DNA of 64,000 nucleotides from Flavobacterium succinicans LMG 10402 (GTDB taxonomy: Bacteria; Bacteroidota; Bacteroidia; Flavobacteriales; Flavobacteriaceae): positions 124,001 to 188,000 of the forward strand of contig NZ_JATV01000006.1 in assembly GCF_000611675.1 (NCBI RefSeq). Reading direction: 5' to 3'. How positions within the stretch are numbered: the stretch's first letter is position 1; every line of letters begins with the position of its first letter. Below are positions 43,038 through 51,052 of the stretch, piece after piece. Under the pieces are notes generated by a model, which saw nothing but the letters and a program-made list of their open reading frames with translations, was not told the origin of the DNA and made no database searches. Position numbers and translations under genes: made by a program.

Positions 43038-44879
43038 ATGAAAAAACTCTACGTTTTACTTCTTATTCTTTCGGCTTCGATTGGATTTGGACAAATTCCA
43101 TCTGGTTATTACAGCACTGCAACTGGTACTGGATATACTTTAAAAACCCAACTTTACAACATCATCAAAGGTCACACCGACAATGGTTACGCTGGACTGT
43201 ACACCACTTATCAAACCTCTGACATCGATTCTTTTTATGAAAATGATGGAACCATTTTAGATATGTATTCCGAAAAACCTTCTGGTACAGATCCTTACAA
43301 TTACAGTTCGGGTTCGACGCAAAGATGTGGTACTTACTCAGTTGAAGGCGATTGCTACAATAGAGAACATATTATCCCACAATCTACCTTTAACTCTGCT
43401 GCACCAATGGTTTCTGATGCACATTTCATTACTCCTACTGACGGAAAAGTAAACGGACAGCGTTCTAATTATCCACACGGAAATGTCACTACTGCAAGTT
43501 GGACGTCATTGAACGGAGGGAAATTGGGTTCGAGTGGTGTATCTGGGTATAGCGGAACTGTTTTTGAGCCAATAAATGATTTCAAAGGTGATATTGCAAG
43601 AATGTATTTCTACTTTGCCACTCGATACGAAAATACCGTAGCAGGCTATTCCTTTGCAATGTTTGATGGTTCTAGCAACAAAGTTTTTACTACCGCTTTT
43701 TTAAATCAATTATTAGCATGGCATAATCAAGATCCTGTGAGTGCAAGAGAAATAGCTCGAAACAATGCTATTTATACAAGACAAAATAACCGTAACCCCT
43801 ATATAGACCATCCTGAATATGTACAAGCTATTTGGGGATACGCTCCTTCTTCTGATACGCAAGTACCAACTATTCCAACCAATTTAACAGCCTCTGCTAT
43901 TACAGCTACTTCTGTTTCATTAAATTGGACTGCTTCAACAGATAATGTGGGAGTAACTGGGTATGCTATTTATATGAACAACACCCTCAAAACTACTGTT
44001 ACTGGTACAACTGCCTCTATAACAGGATTGACTGCTTCTACCGCTTACTCTTTTTATGTAATTGCAAAAGACGCTGCAGGAAATAGTTCAACAAAAAGTA
44101 CTACCATTACAGCAACAACTAATAGCGGTGGAACAGCTGCAATCGACTTGCTTTTCTCTGAATACATAGAAGGTTCATCGAACAACAAAGCATTAGAAAT
44201 TGCCAATAACACTGGAGCGGCAGTAAACTTATCGAGCTATACCATCAAAAAACAAACTAATGGTGCTGGAGCTTGGAGCACGGGACTAACTTTGTCAGGA
44301 ACATTAACAAGTGGTGGTAAATTTACCATAGTGAATAGTTCTATCACATCCACTTGCTATCCTAAAACATCTGCCAATATTTCAACAGCCGCAACCGAAT
44401 TAGCATTTAACGGAAATGATGCTGTAGGCCTTTTTAAAAATGGAGTATTGATTGATATCATTGGGACTTTTAATGGAGGAACGGCTAATTTCGCTGCCGA
44501 TGTAACCTTGAGAAGAAAAGCAACGGTAACGTCACCCAGCACAACCTTTAATCTTTCAAGCCAATGGGATTCTTTCACAACAGACACTTGCAACAACCTT
44601 GGTAGCAAAACTAGCACTAAAGTGAACAAAGAAGAAGTAACTGATATCGATGCAATTTCAATTTACCCCAATCCTTCTCACGGTGATTTCACGATTAATT
44701 ACAACAATTCTAACAAAAATTATTCTATTCAGCTTATCTCATTGTTAGGACAAATCATTTTTGAGAAAGAAAACATTACGCAACCTTCGGTGACTCTAAA
44801 CACTATTCCAAAAGGATTCTATTTGATCAAAATAGAAGACGCTACACAAACTATCTACAAAAAGATAATTATCAACTAA
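43038..44879 (+). CDS. T9SS-secreted endonuclease I family protein, copy 1
   Basis: A 613-residue secreted protein. The signal peptide (1-19) precedes an Endonuclease_1 domain (20-265) with the catalytic motif CYNREHIIPQSTF (His111), the Asn/Arg block DGKVNGQRSNYPHG and ARMYFYFATRYEN. A fibronectin III domain follows (275-360), then a lamin-tail-like domain (370-510, LLFSEYIEGSSNNKALEIAN). The C-terminal sorting domain (about 535-613, ISIYPNPSHGDFTI ... GFYLIKIEDA) directs type IX secretion. It degrades DNA and perhaps RNA outside the cell. A second gene of identical length and layout follows. Confidence 0.92.
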   Translation: MKKLYVLLLILSASIGFGQIPSGYYSTATGTGYTLKTQLYNIIKGHTDNGYAGLYTTYQTSDIDSFYENDGTILDMYSEKPSGTDPYNYSSGSTQRCGTYSVEGDCYNREHIIPQSTFNSAAPMVSDAHFITPTDGKVNGQRSNYPHGNVTTASWTSLNGGKLGSSGVSGYSGTVFEPINDFKGDIARMYFYFATRYENTVAGYSFAMFDGSSNKVFTTAFLNQLLAWHNQDPVSAREIARNNAIYTRQNNRNPYIDHPEYVQAIWGYAPSSDTQVPTIPTNLTASAITATSVSLNWTASTDNVGVTGYAIYMNNTLKTTVTGTTASITGLTASTAYSFYVIAKDAAGNSSTKSTTITATTNSGGTAAIDLLFSEYIEGSSNNKALEIANNTGAAVNLSSYTIKKQTNGAGAWSTGLTLSGTLTSGGKFTIVNSSITSTCYPKTSANISTAATELAFNGNDAVGLFKNGVLIDIIGTFNGGTANFAADVTLRRKATVTSPSTTFNLSSQWDSFTTDTCNNLGSKTSTKVNKEEVTDIDAISIYPNPSHGDFTINYNNSNKNYSIQLISLLGQIIFEKENITQPSVTLNTIPKGFYLIKIEDATQTIYKKIIIN

Positions 44880-44899
44880 TTACAACCAGTTCCAATATG

Positions 44900-44928
44900 A
44901 AAAACGACACAATTGTGTCGTTTTTTTT
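44900..44928 (+). terminator. Terminator after nuclease copy 1
   Basis: AAAACGACACAA and TTGTGTCGTTTT form a perfect 24-bp palindrome with no unpaired loop bases beyond the centre, followed by T residues. Confidence 0.85.
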
Positions 44929-45061
44929 ATGTTAACTCAATACTTTTTTCTTCATAAAAGAATAAACCCCAATCCACTAATATTTAAATATTTCTTAACC
45001 TAGGTTCCATTTGTAAAGAATAGCTTTACAAACTTTTAAACATTTTATCCCATTTCACATT

Positions 45062-46903
45062 ATGAAACAAATCTACTCCCTACTTTTTTTAGTCCTCTTT
45101 TCAGCGAGTTTTGCCCAAGCTCCGGCTGGATATTATTCCACCGCAACAGGTACAGGCTACACGCTAAAAACCCAATTGTACAACATTATTAAAGACCATA
45201 CTGTTATTGATTATGCAGGGTTATATGTCACCTATCAAACTTCTGACATTGACAATTTTTTCGAAAAAGACGGTTCCGTTTTAGATATGTATTCGGAGAA
45301 TCCTGCAGGAACAGACCCTTACAACTACAGCATTGCAGCCACTCAAAGATGTGGCAATTACACTAACGAAGGTGATTGTTATAACAGAGAACACATTATT
45401 CCGCAATCGGTATTTAATGAGCTTTCACCAATGGTTTCTGATGCACATTTTATTACGCCAACCGATGGAAAAGTAAATGGAATCCGTTCTAACTATCCGC
45501 ATTCAGTTGTAGTAACGCCTTCGCAAACTACCTTAAATGGAAGCAAACTGGGAACAAGCACAACAGCCGGTTACAGCGGATTGGTTTTTGAACCCATCGA
45601 TGAATTCAAAGGAGATATTGCTAGAATGTATTTCTACTTTGCTACTCGATATGAAAATACCGTAGCAGGTTACAACTATGCGATGTTCAACAATACCAGC
45701 AATCAAGTTTTTACCACTGCTTTTTTAAATCAATTATTAGCTTGGCACAATCAAGACCCCGTAAGCGCAAGGGAAATTGCAAGAAACAATGCCATTTATG
45801 CCAGACAAAACAATAGAAATCCATTTATTGATAACCCAAACTATGTAACCGAAATTTGGAAAGCAGGTACCGTTGATACTGAAGCTCCAACTGCCCCAAC
45901 CAATCTAGTAGTAACCGAAACCACTACCAATGCAGCAACTTTAACTTGGACTGCGGCAGCAGACAATGTGGGAGTTACAGGCTATGATGTATATGTAAAT
46001 AGCACCTTGAAAACTTCAGTAACTGGGATAACTACAACTATCACTGGTTTAGCAGCTGAGACAACTTATACCTTTTATTTAATTGCTAGAGACGCTGATA
46101 GAAATGCTTCTGTGGCGAGTGCTTCGGTAACGGGAACAACTACGGCTGCCCCATCAGGTGGATCCGGAGCTACAGAGTTATTCTTTTCAGAGTATGTTGA
46201 AGGAACTGGTTTTAACAAAGCGTTAGAAATTGCTAACTTTACTGGAGCTGCAGTTGACTTGACAGGTTATTCTATAAAAAAACAATCTAATGGTGCTGGA
46301 GCTTGGAGCGCCACAGGACTTAATTTAACTGGAACTTTAAATTCTGGTGCTGTATTTATTTTAGTTGATCCACAAATCACTACAACTTGTTTCACTGTAG
46401 CAAATGCCAATCTATCATCAGCTCAAGAAGCATTCAATGGGAATGATCCTATGGGATTATTTAAAAATGGAGTGTTAATCGATATCATAGGAACATTCAA
46501 TGGAGGATCTCCAAATTTTGCAATTGATGAGACCTTGCGTAGAAAACCGAGCATTACAGGTCCAAACACTACTTTCAACAAAACTGTTGAATGGGATGTA
46601 TATACTAAGGATACTTGCAATGGATTGGGGAGTCATTCATTGGCAACCCTTTCTAATATTGATTTTGACGCTAATGAATTCAATATTTATCCTAATCCTT
46701 CTAATGGAACGGTAAAAATCAATTTTGAAAATGCTAACGACAAACACGACGTTACCATATTTTCTGTTTCGGGACAAAAAGTTTTTGAAAAAGAATACAA
46801 TAACACCGCTGCTGCGGCTGTAAATAATCTTCAAAAAGGTATTTATTTGGTCAAAGTCACAAAAGAAGGAAAATCAACAACCAAAAAGCTAATTGTAAAT
46901 TAG
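45062..46903 (+). CDS. T9SS-secreted endonuclease I family protein, copy 2
   Basis: A 613-residue paralogue of the preceding gene with the same order: signal peptide, Endonuclease_1 domain (NREHIIPQSVF, His111; GIRSNYPHS), fibronectin III (about 275-362), lamin-tail-like domain (LFFSEYVEGTGFNKALEI) and T9SS sorting domain (FNIYPNPSNGTVKI ... GIYLVKVTKEG). The nuclease cores are strongly similar, whereas the linkers differ, for example a GGSGATELFF insertion. It lies in a separate transcription unit with its own terminator. Tandem duplication is the simplest explanation. Two enzymes may differ in substrate preference or expression. Confidence 0.92.
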   Translation: MKQIYSLLFLVLFSASFAQAPAGYYSTATGTGYTLKTQLYNIIKDHTVIDYAGLYVTYQTSDIDNFFEKDGSVLDMYSENPAGTDPYNYSIAATQRCGNYTNEGDCYNREHIIPQSVFNELSPMVSDAHFITPTDGKVNGIRSNYPHSVVVTPSQTTLNGSKLGTSTTAGYSGLVFEPIDEFKGDIARMYFYFATRYENTVAGYNYAMFNNTSNQVFTTAFLNQLLAWHNQDPVSAREIARNNAIYARQNNRNPFIDNPNYVTEIWKAGTVDTEAPTAPTNLVVTETTTNAATLTWTAAADNVGVTGYDVYVNSTLKTSVTGITTTITGLAAETTYTFYLIARDADRNASVASASVTGTTTAAPSGGSGATELFFSEYVEGTGFNKALEIANFTGAAVDLTGYSIKKQSNGAGAWSATGLNLTGTLNSGAVFILVDPQITTTCFTVANANLSSAQEAFNGNDPMGLFKNGVLIDIIGTFNGGSPNFAIDETLRRKPSITGPNTTFNKTVEWDVYTKDTCNGLGSHSLATLSNIDFDANEFNIYPNPSNGTVKINFENANDKHDVTIFSVSGQKVFEKEYNNTAAAAVNNLQKGIYLVKVTKEGKSTTKKLIVN

Positions 46904-46926
46904 ATAACGATAAGATAATTTTATTT

Positions 46927-46956
46927 AAAGCGGCAGCAATTGCCGCTTTTTTTTTA
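46927..46956 (+). terminator. Terminator after nuclease copy 2
   Basis: AAAGCGGCAG CAATTG CCGCTTT-type hairpin: AAAGCGGCA pairs with TGCCGCTTT, followed by a run of T residues to about 46956. Confidence 0.8.
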
Positions 46957-46969
46957 GGCCTTAATTAAC

Positions 46970-46977
46970 TAAATTTG
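46970..46977 (+). promoter_or_regulatory. -7 box of purL
   Basis: TAAATTTG (TAnnTTTG) lies 28 bp upstream of the ATG at 47005. It overlaps the upstream TTG codon (46975) that a longest-frame call would use, so that start is excluded. Confidence 0.65.
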
Positions 46978-47004
46978 CACCGCAATACAACAAACCCTAC
47001 AACA

Positions 47005-50000
47005 ATGATTCATTTCTTTGAAAACCAAAGTAACACTGTTTTTGCCGTACACACGCAGAACGAAATTTCAGCTCAAGACATCTCAAAACTCAACTGGCTA
47101 TTTGCTGATGCCACTAAAATAGAAAAATCCGTCTTGTCGGATTTTTTTGTTGGTCCACGCGCCACTATGATTACGCCTTGGAGTACCAACGCGGTTGAAA
47201 TTACTCAAAATATGGGTATTTCTGGCATCATCAGAATAGAGGAATTTCAACGTGTCACTCAAGATTTTTCGGATTTTGACCCTATGCTTTCGCAAAAGTT
47301 TAGCGAACTCAATCAAGATATTTTTACCATCAATATCCAACCAGAACCTATTTTAGAAATTGACGATATTGAAGGATACAACCAATCCGAAGGTTTGGCT
47401 TTGAGTCCAGAAGAAGTGGAGTACCTTTCTAATTTGGCAACCAAATTAGGTCGAAAATTAACCGACTCTGAGATTTTTGCGTTCTCGCAAGCGAATTCAG
47501 AGCACTGTCGTCACAAAATTTTTAATGGAACTTTTGTAATTGATGGCGAAGAAAAACCGACTTCTCTTTTCAAATTAATTAAGAAAACCTCAGAAACGAA
47601 TCCAAACGATATTGTTTCTGCCTATAAAGATAATGTGGCTTTTGTAAAAGGACCAAAAGTGACACAATTTGCACCAAAAAGTGCTGACAAGCCTGATTTT
47701 TACGAAGAAAAAGAATTTGACGCCGTACTTTCCTTAAAAGCTGAAACGCACAACTTCCCTACTACTGTAGAACCTTTCAACGGAGCGGCAACAGGTTCTG
47801 GTGGTGAAATTCGTGACCGTTTGGCAGGAGGACAAGGTTCGTTGCCATTAGCAGGAACAGCGGTTTATATGACTGCGTATTCTCGATTAAACTCCTTCGA
47901 CTCCGCTCAGGATGACAGACCTTGGGAAAAAGGAATGGCAGAAAGACCTTGGTTGTACCAAACACCAATGGATATTTTGATTAAAGCTTCGAATGGAGCG
48001 TCTGATTTTGGAAACAAATTTGGACAACCGTTGATTACGGGTTCTGTTTTGACTTTCGAACACGAAGAAAACAACCGTAAAATTGGCTACGACAAAGTCA
48101 TTATGCAAGCGGGTGGAATTGGTTACGGAAAATTAGACCAAGCGATAAAAAAGAAACCTACAGCTGGCGATAAAATCGTTATTTTAGGTGGAGAAAACTA
48201 TAGAATTGGAATGGGTGGTGCAGCGGTTTCTTCAGCCGATACAGGTGCTTTTGGCTCCGGAATCGAATTGAACGCCGTACAACGTTCTAATCCAGAAATG
48301 CAAAAACGTGCTGCGAATGCCATTCGTGGACTAGTAGAAAGCGACCATAACCCTATCGTGTCAATTCACGACCACGGAGCAGGTGGACACCTCAACTGTC
48401 TTTCGGAATTGGTAGAAGAAACTGGTGGATTGATTGATTTGGATAAATTACCAGTAGGTGACCCAACGCTTTCTGCTAAGGAAATCATTGGTAACGAATC
48501 GCAAGAGCGTATGGGATTAGTGATTGGCGAAAAAGACATTGACACCTTACAACGCATTGCTGATAGAGAACGTTCTCCAATGTACCAAGTAGGTGACGTG
48601 ACGAACGACCATCGTTTTACTTTTGAATCCAAAACTACAGGAGTAAAACCTATGGATTATGCTTTGGAAGATTTCTTTGGAAGTTCTCCAAAAACGATAA
48701 TGACAGACAAAAAAGTAGCTGTAAATTATACAGAACTAAATTATACTACTGAAAATATCCCGAACTATCTTAATCAAGTACTGCAATTAGAAGCGGTTGC
48801 TTGTAAAGACTGGTTAACCAATAAAGTAGACCGTTGTGTGGGAGGTCGCGTGGCCAAACAACAATGTGCTGGTCCATTGCAATTACCACTTAACAATGTG
48901 GGAGTTATGGCTTTGGATTTCAAAGGCAAAGAAGGAATTGCGACCACTGTAGGTCACTCGCCAGTAGCTTCGTTAATTGACCCTGTAGCGGGAACAAGAA
49001 CTGCTATTGCAGAAGCACTTTCTAATATCGTTTGGGCTCCTTTAAAAGACGGTTTACAATCGGTTTCTTTATCGGCCAACTGGATGTGGGCTTGTAAAAA
49101 CGAAGGCGAAGATGCTCGTTTGTTCGAAGCAGTTCAAGCGTGTTCTGATTTCGCCATCGAATTAGGAATCAATATCCCAACGGGTAAAGATTCACTTTCA
49201 ATGAAACAAAAATATCCTAACGACGAGGTTATTGCTCCAGGAACAGTGATTATTTCGGCGGCAGGAAATTGTACCAATATTACCAAAGTTGTCGAACCTG
49301 TTTTACAACGCAATGGCGGCAACATTTACTATTTGAACTTATCTCAAGATAGTTTCAAATTGGGTGGTTCTTCGTTTGCTCAAATTTTGAACAAAGTAGG
49401 AACCGATGTGCCAAGTATTACCGATGCGGCATATTTTAAAACAGCTTTCAACACCTTACAAGACGCTATCAAAAACCGCCAAATCAAAGCGGGTCACGAC
49501 GTAGGCAGCGGTGGTTTGATTACTACTTTATTAGAACTTTCGTTTGCAGAAGTAGACTTAGGCGCGACTTATGACTTGAGCGTTCTTGGTGAAGCAGATT
49601 CAGTAAAAACACTATTTAATGAAAATATTGCTGTGGTTTTCCAAGCCGATGCAGCCATTGAAGCTCTTTTTGCCGCTCAAAATGTTGAGATTTTCAAAAT
49701 TGGAACGGTTACCGAAGGAGACTTAGTTACTATTCAAAATAATGCAGATACGTTTACTTTTAACGTAAATGAAACAAGAGATACTTGGTTTAAAACTTCG
49801 TATTTGTTAGATGCTAAGCAATCTCGCAACGGAATGGCTGAAGCGCGTTATGCCAATTACAAAAACCAACCGTTAGACTATCAATTCCCTGCGCATTTTA
49901 CAGGTAAAGCAGCTGTCATTTCGAGCGCAGTCGGTGTCACTTCGAGCGCAGTCGAGAAGCCAAAAGCGGCTATTATCCGTGAAAAAGGAAGTAATTCCGA

Positions 50001-50706
50001 GCGTGAAATGGCAAACGCTATGTACTTGGCTGGTTTTGATGTGAAAGATGTACATATGACCGATTTGATTTCGGGACGTGAGACATTGGAAGACATTCAG
50101 TTTATTGGTGCTGTGGGTGGTTTCTCTAACTCAGATGTTTTGGGCTCTGCCAAAGGTTGGGCGGGTGCTTTCTTGTACAACGAAAAAGCCAATACTGCTT
50201 TGAAAAACTTCTTCAAACGTGAAGACACTTTATCTGTGGGAATTTGCAATGGTTGTCAGTTGTGGATGGAATTAGAATTAATTAATCCAGAACATAAAGT
50301 ACACGGAAAAATGCACCACAATACTTCGAACAAACACGAAAGTATTTTTACCTCGGTAAAAGTGCAAAAAAACAACTCGGTGATGCTTTCTAGCTTAGAA
50401 GGTGCTACACTTGGGGTTTGGGTGTCACACGGTGAAGGAAAATTCCATTTACCAGAACAAGAAGCAAATTATAATATCGTAGCAAAATATGGTTATGAAG
50501 GCTATCCTTCTAACCCAAATGGTTCGGATTACAACACAGCTATGTTATGTGATGCTACCGGTCGTCACTTGGTGATGATGCCACATATTGAGCGTTCTAT
50601 TTTCCCTTGGAACTGGGCACATTACCCAGACAACGGGCAAAAAGATGAAGTTTCGCCTTGGTTAGAAGCTTTTGTAAACGCTAGAAAATGGATTGAAAAA
50701 CAATAA
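47005..50706 (+). CDS. purL: Phosphoribosylformylglycinamidine synthase (large single-chain)
   Basis: The start at ATG 47005 (MIHFFENQSNTVFAV) is set by the promoter at 46970-46977; the product has 1233 residues. The long PurL plan is clear: N-terminal domain, the FGAM-synthase domain with SQANSEHCRHKIF and ETHNFPTTVEPFNGAATGSGG, the second AIRS-like half, and a C-terminal glutaminase with SVGICNGCQLWMEL (nucleophile Cys) and HGEGKFHLP. It makes FGAM from FGAR, ATP and glutamine in purine synthesis. Two in-frame insertions of repeat DNA encode extra peptides at residues about 297-305 and 970-985, both in loops or linkers. Monocistronic. Confidence 0.96.
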   Translation: MIHFFENQSNTVFAVHTQNEISAQDISKLNWLFADATKIEKSVLSDFFVGPRATMITPWSTNAVEITQNMGISGIIRIEEFQRVTQDFSDFDPMLSQKFSELNQDIFTINIQPEPILEIDDIEGYNQSEGLALSPEEVEYLSNLATKLGRKLTDSEIFAFSQANSEHCRHKIFNGTFVIDGEEKPTSLFKLIKKTSETNPNDIVSAYKDNVAFVKGPKVTQFAPKSADKPDFYEEKEFDAVLSLKAETHNFPTTVEPFNGAATGSGGEIRDRLAGGQGSLPLAGTAVYMTAYSRLNSFDSAQDDRPWEKGMAERPWLYQTPMDILIKASNGASDFGNKFGQPLITGSVLTFEHEENNRKIGYDKVIMQAGGIGYGKLDQAIKKKPTAGDKIVILGGENYRIGMGGAAVSSADTGAFGSGIELNAVQRSNPEMQKRAANAIRGLVESDHNPIVSIHDHGAGGHLNCLSELVEETGGLIDLDKLPVGDPTLSAKEIIGNESQERMGLVIGEKDIDTLQRIADRERSPMYQVGDVTNDHRFTFESKTTGVKPMDYALEDFFGSSPKTIMTDKKVAVNYTELNYTTENIPNYLNQVLQLEAVACKDWLTNKVDRCVGGRVAKQQCAGPLQLPLNNVGVMALDFKGKEGIATTVGHSPVASLIDPVAGTRTAIAEALSNIVWAPLKDGLQSVSLSANWMWACKNEGEDARLFEAVQACSDFAIELGINIPTGKDSLSMKQKYPNDEVIAPGTVIISAAGNCTNITKVVEPVLQRNGGNIYYLNLSQDSFKLGGSSFAQILNKVGTDVPSITDAAYFKTAFNTLQDAIKNRQIKAGHDVGSGGLITTLLELSFAEVDLGATYDLSVLGEADSVKTLFNENIAVVFQADAAIEALFAAQNVEIFKIGTVTEGDLVTIQNNADTFTFNVNETRDTWFKTSYLLDAKQSRNGMAEARYANYKNQPLDYQFPAHFTGKAAVISSAVGVTSSAVEKPKAAIIREKGSNSEREMANAMYLAGFDVKDVHMTDLISGRETLEDIQFIGAVGGFSNSDVLGSAKGWAGAFLYNEKANTALKNFFKREDTLSVGICNGCQLWMELELINPEHKVHGKMHHNTSNKHESIFTSVKVQKNNSVMLSSLEGATLGVWVSHGEGKFHLPEQEANYNIVAKYGYEGYPSNPNGSDYNTAMLCDATGRHLVMMPHIERSIFPWNWAHYPDNGQKDEVSPWLEAFVNARKWIEKQ
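47893..47917. repeat. Palindromic-type repeat inside purL, first site
   Basis: The 25-bp segment beginning TCCTTCGACTCCGCTCAGG matches a widespread intergenic bacterial repeat whose reverse complement encodes the peptide HPERSRR. Here it is in frame and adds NSFDSAQDD at about residues 297-305, just before the conserved RPWEKGM block. Confidence 0.75.
49914..49959. repeat. Tandem repeat inside purL, second site
   Basis: Two 20-bp units, TGTCATTTCGAGCGCAGTCG (49914-49933) and the copy at 49935-49954, differ at one base and belong to the same STTCGAG-type repeat class. They are in frame and encode VISSAVGVTSSAVEK in the linker between the synthase and glutaminase domains. Confidence 0.8.
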
Positions 50707-50727
50707 AACATTTTTTACTTTCTGTAA

Positions 50728-50762
50728 AAAGCTCATTCTAAATAGGAATGAGCTTTTTTTAT
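50728..50762 (+). terminator. Terminator of purL
   Basis: AAAAGCTCATTC pairs with GAATGAGCTTTT around a short loop, followed by a T-run. Confidence 0.85.
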
Positions 50763-50810
50763 CAAAAGTTAAAATGATAATGACAACAAAAAAAGAAACC
50801 ATAATTCCTC

Positions 50811-50909
50811 ATAGCCCCGATGGAAGTGGTATCCTTTGCCGACGGGGTTCGGCGGGAAAGATATAACGAACAGCGGGACAATATATGTTAAAATGCCAAT
50901 TGTGCCTGC
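50811..50909 (+). repeat. Dispersed structured repeat, copy B
   Basis: It begins ATAGCCCCGATGGAAGTGG, then TATCCTTT, a GC-rich apical hairpin (GCCGA with TCGGC), AAAGATATAACGAACAGC and GGGAC. Like copy C, it continues GTTAAAATGCCAATTGT and TGCTC. The left and right arms match copies A and C. Confidence 0.75.
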
Positions 50910-51052
50910 TCTAAAAATGTTAAATCCCATTATTTATGAAAACGATTTCGCTGAATTCCAAACAATTAGTAATCAATAGAATAATTACTTTTACAAAACG
51001 TTAGGAAATTAGCATTTTTTATTTAATTTGCGTCAAATTCAATTTATTTACA

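Larger units (their letters stand above)
50707..51052. other. Intergenic region between purL and acyl-CoA ligase (346 bp)
   Basis: It holds the purL terminator (50728-50760), about 50 bp of featureless AT-rich DNA, copy B of the dispersed repeat (50811-50909), and a final stretch with only a near-match (TTAATTTG) to a -7 box before 51053. No gene is seen. Confidence 0.7.

Noticed and set aside
46975..47004. TTG start for purL ten codons upstream
   Set aside because: The TTG is part of the -7 box TAAATTTG; transcription would begin downstream of it, so ATG 47005 is used.
47777..47968. Reverse-strand frame containing CHPERSRRS inside purL
   Set aside because: This is the well-known false peptide produced by the repeat when read on the other strand; the purL frame is clearly the coding one.
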